Source: Motilibacter peucedani
GTDB lineage: Bacteria; Actinomycetota; Actinomycetes; Motilibacterales; Motilibacteraceae
Reading direction: 5' to 3'
NCBI RefSeq assembly: GCF_003634695.1
Contig: NZ_RBWV01000013.1
Span: 186,001 to 250,000 of the forward strand
DNA: 64,000 nt
How positions within the stretch are numbered: position 1 is the first letter of the stretch; each line of letters begins with the position of its first letter. Below are positions 1 through 7,175 of the stretch, one piece after another. Position numbers and translations under genes: made by a program. The notes beneath the pieces were generated by a model, which made no database searches, had not been told where the DNA came from, and saw only the letters and a program-made list of their open reading frames with translations.

Positions 1-545
1 GCCCGGGTCGCGACCGCGCTGACCTCCGCCACGCCGTCGGCCGGCTCGCTGACGTGGACGGAGCGCACGCGCACGGGTGCCCGGCCGGAGCCCGCTGCCA
101 CCCCAGGCACGCCCGGGGTGGTCGGCGTGCCCGTGCTGCGCGCAGCGAGCGCGCTGCGGCGACGCAGCTCGGCGGCGAGGTCCTCGCGCAGCCAGCGCAC
201 CAGCTGACCGGCCGGCCGGTGGCCGGCCTGCGCCTCGAGCACGGCCTGCGCCAGCCGCTGGGCCCAGGGGCCGGGGTCGGGAAGGTCGGCGCGAGGAGTG
301 GTGCGCGGCCCCCAGCCGTCCTCGTCGTCGACGACGCGCAGCCGCTCCACCACCGGTGCCGCGGGCAGTCCGCTCGGCAGCGTGAAGGTCAGCGGCAGGG
401 GGTCCTGGACCGCGTCGTGCGATCCGCGCCGCGGCTCCGGGACGACCGGGAGAACCGGGTCGAACGGCGCCTCGGCGCGTGGTGCGGGGACGAGCACGAG
501 CGGTGCCGCGGCGCGGCGGGGAGCGGGGAGCGTGGCGGTCGGCAT
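1..545 (-). CDS. Rv3235 family protein (DUF6459), 3' end missing
   Basis: The reading frame opens with ATG (complement of 543-545) and runs left off the window; about 181 codons are visible. The N-terminal half is Pro/Ala/Arg-rich and looks disordered. From about residue 93 there is the family core, with the segment AQAVLEAQAGHRPAGQLVRW followed by a basic amphipathic stretch, and then a beta-rich segment (VRVRSVHVSEP). This GHRP...QL.RWL pattern is the hallmark of the actinobacterial Rv3235 family, whose function is unknown and which often lies near secA. It reads in the same direction as the upstream LysM gene, 56 bp away, so the two are probably cotranscribed. Family assignment is from memory of the motif. 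Confidence 0.75.
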   Translation of the reverse strand, partial: MPTATLPAPRRAAAPLVLVPAPRAEAPFDPVLPVVPEPRRGSHDAVQDPLPLTFTLPSGLPAAPVVERLRVVDDEDGWGPRTTPRADLPDPGPWAQRLAQAVLEAQAGHRPAGQLVRWLREDLAAELRRRSALAARSTGTPTTPGVPGVAAGSGRAPVRVRSVHVSEPADGVAEVSAVATR

Positions 546-601
546 GGGAGCTCCTGGAGTCGTCGAGCGTGGTGGGGACGTCGTGGGGAGTGCGCGGTGC
601 C

Positions 602-1375
602 TCAGGGCGCCCTGAGGACCTGGCCGGGCAGGAGCACGGAGGGGTCGGCGCCCACGACGTCGCGGTTCGCGTGCCACCAGCGCGGCCACTCGGCGGCGAT
701 CTGGGCGGCCGTGGCGTGGGCGCCGAGGTGGCGGGCGCTGATCGACCACAGGGTGTCGCCGCGCAGCACCACCACTCCGGTGGCCGCGTCGGCACCCGCT
801 GCGTGCACCGGCCGGCGTGGGGCTGTAGCGAGCCCGGTACGCGGCTGACGGACGGGCTCGGCCCGGACATCGGCGTGCGGCGGGGCGGCGGCTGGGCGGT
901 CGGGCAGGGACAGGGCGGCTGCGTACGCCGTCGCTCCGTCTGCCGCCCGTCCGTCCAGCGGCGCTGCGACGGTGGCGCTCACCGTGGCGCCCCGGCTCGG
1001 TGCCGAGTCTGGGGCGGCGAACGCGGGCGCCGCTGGGCCGACGAGGACCGCCGCGCCGGTGAGCGCGCTCGCCGCCCGGCGCAGCAGCTGCGGCGCGATG
1101 CGGGCGGCGACGGAGTCCGCTGCGCGGCCCAGACGGCCAGGGAGGGTGGCGAGCAGCGAGCAGGCGGTTGCAGCCGCGAGCCACGTGAGGCAGGCGAGCC
1201 CTGCGGCCGCCGCGCCCGCGGAGACGAGGTCGTCGAGGTCTGCAGTCGTCGTGGCGGCGTCCGCGACCGCGGCGCGGAGAACAGCTCCGAGCACCAGGCC
1301 GAGCGCAACCGGTGCCCCGCAGGCTGCAGCAGCGACCGGCGCGGTGAGCCACCGGCACGTGCTCTCTCGCTTCAT
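602..1375 (-). CDS. Membrane-anchored LysM domain protein
   Basis: This is a 257-aa protein with hydrophobic segments near residues 8-35, 55-80 and 105-122, then an Ala/Pro-rich linker. A C-terminal LysM module follows from about residue 200, with the diagnostic VVLRGDTLWSISARHL start and a PGQVLRAP end. LysM binds N-acetylglucosamine polymers, so the protein probably attaches to or senses peptidoglycan outside the membrane. An in-frame GTG lies upstream at 1420, but the ATG at 1375 is preferred because GGAGG sits about 5 nt before it. It precedes the Rv3235 family gene in the same direction and is divergent from the gene at 1502. Confidence 0.75.
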   Translation of the reverse strand: MKRESTCRWLTAPVAAAACGAPVALGLVLGAVLRAAVADAATTTADLDDLVSAGAAAAGLACLTWLAAATACSLLATLPGRLGRAADSVAARIAPQLLRRAASALTGAAVLVGPAAPAFAAPDSAPSRGATVSATVAAPLDGRAADGATAYAAALSLPDRPAAAPPHADVRAEPVRQPRTGLATAPRRPVHAAGADAATGVVVLRGDTLWSISARHLGAHATAAQIAAEWPRWWHANRDVVGADPSVLLPGQVLRAP

Positions 1376-1390
1376 CTTGGCCTCCGTTAC

Positions 1391-1410
1391 GTGCGTTTGC
1401 TTGCGTTTGC
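1391..1410 (-). repeat. Tandem 10-bp repeat in the LysM gene promoter region
   Basis: TGCGTTTGC occurs at 1392-1400 and again at 1402-1410, so two copies lie exactly 10 bp apart (GCAAACGCA on the minus strand). They sit 17-35 nt upstream of the LysM start codon, inside the 126-bp divergent interval shared with the gene at 1502. One-helical-turn spacing suggests binding of a factor that recognises direct repeats. No regulator can be named. Confidence 0.45.
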
Positions 1411-1501
1411 ATTCGACCACGCAGTCTTGCCGTTGCCTAGTGCACGGAAGGGTGGGGACGACGGCCCCGGAGGACCGGTCCGACCGCGTACCCTCGCGCG
1501 C

Positions 1502-2083
1502 ATGTCATCGGCGCCGGACGCTCCGCGCGGCCGATGGGCGGGCTTGTTCGACGACTTGGAGGCGCAGCTCGAGGAGTCCGAACGGCTGGAGCAGGCGGCG
1601 GAGGTGGCCGACCGGACGCGCCGCGAGCTCGCGTCCGTGCCCCTGGCCGACCGTCTGCGTGCTGCGGTAGGGAGCCGGGTGGTGCTGCGCCTGCAGGGCG
1701 TGGGCCCGGCGGGTGGCGTCCTCGAGGATGCCGGCCCGGGCTGGCTGCTGCTCCTCGACGAGGGTCGCGAGGTGCTGGTCGCCACCGCGGCGGTCGTCTC
1801 GGTGACGGGTCTGCCCTCTCGTGCGGCGAGCCCGCTCCCGCCGGGTGCCCTGGCCGGTCGCATCGGGCTGGGCTCGTGCCTCCGCGGGCTCGTGCGCGAC
1901 CGGGCTCCCGTGCGCGTCGAGCTCACCGACGGCAGCACGCAGACAGGCACGTTCGACCGCGTCGGCGCCGACTGGGTGGAGCTGGCAGTGCACGACGCCG
2001 GTTCACCGCGTCGGGCCGGCGAGGTACGGGCCGTCGTCGTGCTGCCCTTCGCGGCGCTGGCGCGGGTGCGCCCCGAGCGCTGA
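1502..2083 (+). CDS. Conserved actinobacterial hypothetical protein
   Basis: This is a 193-aa protein starting at ATG 1502; the much longer open frame upstream is GC-rich read-through. Residues 15-45 (LFDDLEAQLEESERLEQAAE) form an acidic helix. The rest is a set of short beta strands: VVLRLQGVGPAGGVLEDAGP, WLLLLDEGREVLVATAAVVS, VRVELTDGSTQTGTFDRVG and WVELAVHD. The repeated pattern of a strand followed by 'G..L' turns resembles Sm-like or RimM/PRC barrel folds, but I recognise no named family. Similar proteins occur near secA/Rv3235 loci in actinobacteria. Function unknown. Confidence 0.7.
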   Translation: MSSAPDAPRGRWAGLFDDLEAQLEESERLEQAAEVADRTRRELASVPLADRLRAAVGSRVVLRLQGVGPAGGVLEDAGPGWLLLLDEGREVLVATAAVVSVTGLPSRAASPLPPGALAGRIGLGSCLRGLVRDRAPVRVELTDGSTQTGTFDRVGADWVELAVHDAGSPRRAGEVRAVVVLPFAALARVRPER

Positions 2084-2181
2084 CCGCTGGCTGCGCGACC
2101 GAGCCAGACGCGTGCGTCAGGCTCCGCGCAGCACCGGCACGCCGAGTGGGCGTGGGCGGGCTCGGCCGCGTCCCGGCCGGG

Positions 2182-3539
2182 TCAGGTCGGGTCGTCGAAG
2201 AGCAACGGCGTGGTCGCGCCGGGGTTGCGGTCCACCGCATGCTTGGCGGGCACGGGTGGTCCACCCCGCGGCGACCGGATCTGGAAGAGGCCGGGGCGCC
2301 TGGGGTCGGGCTCGATCACCCAGCCGTCGTCGTGCACGAGGTGGTGGCAGCGTTCGCACAGCAGGCACAGGTTGGGCAGCTCGGTGGGTCCGCCGTGCCC
2401 CCAATGGACGACGTGGTGCGCCTGCACGGTGCGTCCCTCGCACCCGGGCGTGATGCATCCGCCGTCGCGGACCCAGAGACCCTTGACGTGGGCCGGGCCG
2501 GCGAGGCGGGAGTCCCGACCGACCGCCAGTGGCACGCCGAGGTCGTCGATGAGCACAGGTGTCACGTCGCAGCTGCAGGTCAGCCGCTCGAGGGCCGCCT
2601 GGCCGAACGAGCGTCCCAGCACCGACGCCAGCCCACCGGCCACCAGCCCCCGGGCCGCCGCGCCGGCAGCGCCTGCTCCTGCTCCTGCTCCTGCTGAAGA
2701 TGCGCCGGCAGCCTCGGCCCGCAGCGTCTCGAGGTCGAGCACCAGCGTCACGTGCGCAGTGGTGCCTCCGACTGTCGGCGCGTCACCGGCGGCGAGAGCC
2801 GCGGCGGCGAACTCGACCAGCGCATCGGCCATCCGCTGACCGCGCGTGCGCTCGTCCGGGCTGCCGTCCGGCAGGGGGCGGCGTCGCGAGTGCGCGTCCA
2901 CGGCGGCCTTGACCAGAGCGCCGTCGGCCGGGTCGAGCAGCCCGGTCACCGTCCAGGTGCCGTCGAAGCCGGGCGCGACGTGCAGGTGGCGCGACGCTCG
3001 CTGCCGCTCCGCGCGCTCGGTGGCCGTCTCGTCCGGGTCGACCACCTGCACGAGCCGGTCGACCGCCAGGCGCACCTGCTCAGGGCTGCTCGTGCATGCC
3101 AGGCCGAGGAGCGTCTCCTCAGCCGCGGCCATGGTGGGGACGCCGAGCTTCCGTCGCCCCCGCGTGAGCGCGTCGACGTGCCGGGCGCTGATCTGCCCCG
3201 TGCGCAGGGCGTCGGCCGTCCGGGGCAGTGCGCCCAGCGTCTCGGCGCGTGCGAGGCGCGTGCCGGCCTCGCCCTGGTCGAGGCGGAGGTGGTGGCGCAG
3301 CCACGCCTTCGTCGTCGGTGCTGCGTCGAGGCGGTAGGCCTCGCGGGAGTCGACCTCAGCCAGAGCTGCGGCCTCGACCGCGTCCAGCTCGGCCCGCACG
3401 CGCGCGGCGCGGCGCGGGTGAGCCTCGCGAGCAGGCCTTCGGGGGTCGGAACGCCGACGGTCGCCGGGTCGCCGGACAGCACGGAGTCGAGGGCGTCCGC
3501 CGTCGATTCCCACGCGTCCTGCTCCGCCGTTGCGATCAT
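2182..3539 (-). CDS. HNH endonuclease, DUF222/13E12 family, with apparent 5' frameshift
   Basis: The main frame (2182 to about 3425) encodes a DUF222 domain (AELDAVEAAALAEVDSREAY, then TTKAWLRHHLRL) followed by a C-terminal HNH nuclease (CITPGCEGRTVQAHHVVHW, then LCLLCERCHHLVHDDGW). The natural N-terminus (MIATAEQDAWESTADALDSV...EGLLARLTRAAPRA) lies in another frame starting at ATG 3539. Adding one G in the GC run around 3405-3412 joins the two as RAAPRAVRAELDAVEAAA. The main frame's own upstream extension (to 3513) is Arg-rich and looks non-coding. Either the gene is broken or there is a sequencing error. The family is multicopy in actinobacteria and is thought to be a mobile or nuclease-like repeat family; the catalytic His and Cys residues are intact. 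Confidence 0.8.
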
Positions 3540-3739
3540 GCGACGAACCTACGAGGCGGCACTGACGAGGTCGGCTTGTCCACAGGAGGGCCTGTGGGGC
3601 AACGACTTCTCCACAAGCAGTCCGTGCGTGCGGTCGACGAAGCGCGACTCACGGCTACGGTGACAGGCATGCCGATCAGGACCAGCAAGGACGAGAACCG
3701 CTGTGGTGCAGCGCTTTCTCGAGCAGGTGCTGCCGGTGT

Positions 3740-3760
3740 CGCGAGGGTGAGACCCTCGCG
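3740..3760. terminator. Inverted repeat, possible terminator after the HTH gene
   Basis: CGCGAGGGT (3740-3748) and ACCCTCGCG (3752-3760) form a perfect 9-bp stem with a 3-nt loop, 65 bp beyond the stop of the leftward HTH gene. There is no T tract, which is common in high-GC actinomycetes. The 285-bp interval between that gene and the DUF222 gene (3540-3824) holds no other convincing feature. Confidence 0.4.
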
Positions 3761-3824
3761 CGTGCGCAGAAGTCGTTGCGCAGCAGCACGTGCGGCGACG
3801 TGCGCGCGACGAGCACTGCGCTCG

Positions 3825-4064
3825 CTAGTCCGGCTGCTCCTCGTCGGCGCCGAACGGGTGCGCGTTGACGAAGGCGCGCGTCTCGGAGTAGAGCCGGGCG
3901 ATGTAGTCCTCGAGGACGGTCGCCTCGACGCGCCACTGGCCGCGGCCGCCGACCTTGATCGCGGGCAGGTCGCCGTTGCGCACGAGCGCGTAGGTCTGCG
4001 ACGCGGAGATGTTGAGGATCTCTGCCACGTCGGAGAGCTGGAGGAAGCGTCGTTGGGCTGCCAT
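3825..4064 (-). CDS. Small helix-turn-helix DNA-binding protein (excisionase/MerR-like)
   Basis: This is a 79-aa protein. Residues 6-55 (FLQLSDVAEILNISASQTYA, LVRNGDLPAIKVGGRGQWRV) form the winged-helix AlpA/excisionase-type HTH typical of the MerR-like superfamily. The tail (ETRAFVNAHPFGADEEQPD) is acidic. Small proteins of this type are frequently found beside SAF/CpaB-like genes in actinobacteria, as here, where it is divergent from the SAF gene with 182 bp between the starts. It probably acts as a local transcription factor. It is not a phage excisionase by context, since no integrase is nearby. Confidence 0.8.
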   Translation of the reverse strand: MAAQRRFLQLSDVAEILNISASQTYALVRNGDLPAIKVGGRGQWRVEATVLEDYIARLYSETRAFVNAHPFGADEEQPD

Positions 4065-4246
4065 GTCCTCACCAGTGTCTCAGGCGTCGCACCGTGTCAC
4101 GTCGGTTCTCCACAGGGTGTGTCACCCGCCCGTCCGGCGGTCACCCGATGGTGGACAGCGGCGGCGGGCCGCGGGGATGGCGCTCCACCATGCTGCGAGC
4201 GCCTCACCGTCGGTAGGAGGCCGCGCGTCCGCTCGAGGAGACACCC

Positions 4247-4909
4247 ATGCCCGACCTGCCCGTCCCCACCGCCGCCAGGCTCGCCCGGCCCCGCTGGCTC
4301 GACCCGCGCTTCGCCGCAGGTCTGCTGCTGGTGCTGGTCTCCGTGGTCGCCGGCAGCCGGGTCGTGGCCGCCGCGGACGACACCGTGGCGGTGTGGGCCG
4401 CGGGGCGCGGCCTCGCCGTCGGTGCACCGCTCGACCGCTCTGCGCTCGTCGTCGCGCACGTGCAGCTCGACGGCCGCGAGCCCGGCTACCTCGCCGCTTC
4501 GGTCGACCCCGCCGGCCTGGTCGCCACCCGGCCGCTGGCCGCCGGGGAGCTGCTCGCGGCCGCGGGCGTTGGGAAGGCGCAGCCGCGTACGGTCCGGGCA
4601 GTGAGCGTCGACGCCGAGCCCTCGTCGGCGAGCGGTCTGCGCGAGGGCTCCGTGGTGGACGTCTACGTCGTGCCCGACGACGCGCAGCGGAGCTCGGACC
4701 AGGCCTCGACCGCGGGCAGCGACGGCCTGGCGCCGGTGCTGCGCTCGGTGCCGGTGCGGCGGGTGGGCGACGACGGTGGGCGGTTCTCCTCCTCGGGCAC
4801 GGTCAGCGTCACGCTCGACGTGCCCGAGGGCGAGGTGGGCGGCTTCCTGGCTGCCGTGCCCACCGGGTCCGTGCAGCTGGTGGAGGTCCCGGCGGGCGGT
4901 GCTTCGTGA
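4247..4909 (+). CDS. SAF domain protein, CpaB/RcpC-like
   Basis: This is a 220-aa protein with one N-terminal membrane segment (about residues 22-42, FAAGLLLVLVSVVAGSRVVA). A SAF domain follows at about residues 45-105, with VWAAGRGLAVGAPLDRSALV and ATRPLAAGELLAAAGVG. The C-terminal half is a beta-rich domain (RTVRAVSVDAEPSSASGLRE, GSVVDVYVVP, GTVSVTLDVPEGEVGGFLAA). CpaB proteins take part in Flp/Tad pilus assembly. No other tad genes follow except the CpaE-like ATPase, whose GTG start overlaps this stop by 4 nt (GTGA). A cell-surface assembly role is inferred, not shown. Confidence 0.8.
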   Translation: MPDLPVPTAARLARPRWLDPRFAAGLLLVLVSVVAGSRVVAAADDTVAVWAAGRGLAVGAPLDRSALVVAHVQLDGREPGYLAASVDPAGLVATRPLAAGELLAAAGVGKAQPRTVRAVSVDAEPSSASGLREGSVVDVYVVPDDAQRSSDQASTAGSDGLAPVLRSVPVRRVGDDGGRFSSSGTVSVTLDVPEGEVGGFLAAVPTGSVQLVEVPAGGAS

Positions 4910-6249
4910 TCGAGGTCCTGACCGCGCTGCCGGGGCAGAGCTGGGAGGGCGAGCTGGTCGCCCGCCTGGAGCGGGGAGCTGGCGGCGTACGCGTCGTCCG
5001 CCGCTGCGTCGACCTGCCCGACCTGCTGGCGGTGGCCGCCGCGGGCATCGGCGACGCCGTGATCGTGTCCGCGGGGCTGCGTCGGCTCGACCGCGAGGCG
5101 CTGGGCCAGCTGGCCGCGTCGGGCGTCGCCGTCGTCGGCCTGTGGCCTGCCGACGACCCGGAGGCCGAGCGCACGCTGCTCGCCCTCGGCGTCCGCCACG
5201 TGCTGCCTGCCGAGGCACCCAGTGAGCAGGTCGCGGCGCTGGTCCAGTCGGCCGTGCTCGCACAGCAGGAGGATCCGCGCGGTCCTGCCGAGCCGCGCCG
5301 AGACGGCCAGCTGGGCGACTACCACCTCGGCGGACCGCACGACCCGGACGACACCGCACCAGCCGGCGGCCGGGGTGACGGGCCGGCGCAGGAGCCCGGA
5401 CGGGTCGTCGCGGTGTGGGGACCCGTGGGCGCGCCCGGCCGGTCGACGGTCGCGGTGACGCTCGCGAGCGAGGCGGCGCGCCTGGGCGCGGAGAGCCTGC
5501 TCGTCGACGCCGACCCCTACGGCGGCGTGGTGTCGCAGCTGCTCGGGCTGCTCGACGAGGCGCCCGGGCTCGCGGCCGCGGCTCGGCTCGCCGGGTCCGG
5601 CGGGCTCGACCTGCCGTCACTGGCGCGGGTGGCGCCCGAGGTCGAGACCCGGCTGCGGGTGCTCACCGGCATCCCGCGGGCGCAGCGCTGGCCCGAGCTG
5701 CGGCCGAGCGCGCTCGAGGAGGTGTTCGCCCTGTCCCGGTCGCTCGCCGCGCTCACGGTCGTGGACACCGGCTTCTGCCTCGAGACCGACGAGGAGATCT
5801 CCTTCGACGTGGCGGCGCCCCGGCGCAACGGCGCGACGCTGACGGCGATCGAGCAGGCCGACACGGTCGTCGCCGTCTGCGCGGCCGACGCGGTCGGCGT
5901 GCAGCGCTTCGTCCGCGCGCTCGGCGAGCTCCGCGAGGTCGTCCCGGGCACCGACCTGCGGGTGGTCGTCAACCGCGTACGCCGTGGTCCGGTCGGCGCG
6001 CGTCCTGAGCGCCAGCTCGCCGACGCCCTCGAGCGCTACGCGGGCGTCACCGACGCGGTGTTCGTCGCCGACGACCGCGACGGCGTCGACGCCGCCCTGC
6101 TCCAGGGGCGCACGCTCGCCGAGGCTGCGGCGGGCTCACCGGTGCGGCCTCCGCTGCGCGCGCTCGCCGCCGAGCTGGCCGGAGTGGCCGCTCCCACCGG
6201 TCGCCGCGGCCGGGCCGGCCGACCCCGTCGACGCGCCGGAGCAGCGTGA
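4906..6249 (+). CDS. CpaE-like / ParA-type AAA ATPase
   Basis: This is a 447-aa protein starting with GTG 4906, translationally coupled to the SAF gene. The N-terminal ~130 residues resemble a receiver-like pseudo-REC domain, as in CpaE (VLTALPGQSWEGELVARLER, IVSAGLRRLDREALGQL). A deviant Walker A follows (VWGPVGAPGRSTVAVTLASE) with Arg instead of Lys in the usual GK(T/S). Next come LLVDADPYGGVVSQLLG and the switch-like LTVVDTGFC. The C-terminus is Arg-rich. CpaE proteins position Tad pili; an orphan SAF-CpaE pair with a regulator is common in actinobacteria and its role is undefined. Confidence 0.75.
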   Translation: MIEVLTALPGQSWEGELVARLERGAGGVRVVRRCVDLPDLLAVAAAGIGDAVIVSAGLRRLDREALGQLAASGVAVVGLWPADDPEAERTLLALGVRHVLPAEAPSEQVAALVQSAVLAQQEDPRGPAEPRRDGQLGDYHLGGPHDPDDTAPAGGRGDGPAQEPGRVVAVWGPVGAPGRSTVAVTLASEAARLGAESLLVDADPYGGVVSQLLGLLDEAPGLAAAARLAGSGGLDLPSLARVAPEVETRLRVLTGIPRAQRWPELRPSALEEVFALSRSLAALTVVDTGFCLETDEEISFDVAAPRRNGATLTAIEQADTVVAVCAADAVGVQRFVRALGELREVVPGTDLRVVVNRVRRGPVGARPERQLADALERYAGVTDAVFVADDRDGVDAALLQGRTLAEAAAGSPVRPPLRALAAELAGVAAPTGRRGRAGRPRRRAGAA

Positions 6250-6274
6250 GGCCGCCCTCGGTAGGTTCGCCGGC

Positions 6275-7171
6275 ATGACGCTGCGCTTCGGCCTCGTGGG
6301 CACCGGCCAGTGGGCCCGTCGCACCCACGGCGCCTCGCTGGCCGCGCACCTCGGTGCGGAGCTCGCCGGGGTGTGGGGCCGCGACCCCGGCCGTGCCGCA
6401 GCGCTGGCCGAGGAGCTGGGAGCCCCGGCATACGCCGATGCCGATGCGCTGTTCGACGCGGTCGACGCTGTCTCGTTCGCCGTGCCGCCGGACGTGCAGG
6501 CGGAACTGGCGGTCCGCGCGGCCGAGCGCGGCTGCCACCTGCTGCTCGACAAGCCGGTGGCGATCCGCGCCGAGCTGGGCACCGCTCTCGCAGCAGCGGT
6601 CGCCCGAGCAGGCGTCTCCACGGTGGTCTTCTTCACACGCCGCTTCGTCCCCGAGACCGAGCGGTGGATCGCCCGACTGTCAGCGACAGGAGGCTGGACG
6701 GGCGCGCACGCCGAGTGGGTCGCGAGCCTGCCGCCCGAGCTGGCGGCGCAGTCGCCGTGGCGCCGCGAGCAGGGCGCGCTGTGGGACATCGGCCCGCACG
6801 TGCTCTCCCTGCTCCTGCCGGTGCTGGGTCCTGTCAGCAGCGTGGCCGCGTACGCCGGCCCCGGCGACACCACCCACCTGGCGCTGCGGCACGCCGGCGG
6901 CGCGAGCTCCACCGCGACCGTGACGCTGACCGCGCCGCCGGAGGCGGTCGGCCAGGAGCTGCGGTTCTACGGCAGTGCGGGGCGCGAGACCGCGCCGGCC
7001 GTGCGCTTCGACGCGGCCGAGTGCCACGCGCACGCGGTCGACGCGCTGCTCGCTGCCGTCGGCGGCGTGCCCTCCGAGCTCGACCTCGGCTTCGGGCTCG
7101 CGGTCGGCGCGGTGCTCACATCCGCTGCCCGGTCGCGGAGCACCGGCGGCGCCGAGGTCCGGCTGGGCTGA
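6275..7171 (+). CDS. Gfo/Idh/MocA family NAD(P)-dependent oxidoreductase
   Basis: This is a 298-aa protein. The N-terminal Rossmann fold starts at residue 3 (LRFGLVGTGQWARRTHGASL) with the nucleotide-binding GTGQWA. The family signature E/DKP appears as CHLLLDKPVAIRAELG around residues 88-103. The C-terminal alpha/beta domain contains LWDIGPHVLSLLLPVLGPVS and a substrate-facing beta sheet. The reaction is an oxidation or reduction of a sugar or polyol-like substrate, but the specificity cannot be read. It starts 25 bp after the ATPase stop and may be cotranscribed with it. Confidence 0.85.
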   Translation: MTLRFGLVGTGQWARRTHGASLAAHLGAELAGVWGRDPGRAAALAEELGAPAYADADALFDAVDAVSFAVPPDVQAELAVRAAERGCHLLLDKPVAIRAELGTALAAAVARAGVSTVVFFTRRFVPETERWIARLSATGGWTGAHAEWVASLPPELAAQSPWRREQGALWDIGPHVLSLLLPVLGPVSSVAAYAGPGDTTHLALRHAGGASSTATVTLTAPPEAVGQELRFYGSAGRETAPAVRFDAAECHAHAVDALLAAVGGVPSELDLGFGLAVGAVLTSAARSRSTGGAEVRLG

Positions 7172-7175
7172 GCCG

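Noticed and set aside
54-848. Open + frame over the left edge
   Set aside because: Antisense to the Rv3235 family gene and the end of the LysM gene; Arg-rich without motif.
2946-3539. 197-codon minus-strand ORF as a separate gene
   Set aside because: Only its first ~40 codons look like protein and they are the displaced N-terminus of the DUF222 gene; the rest is out of frame.
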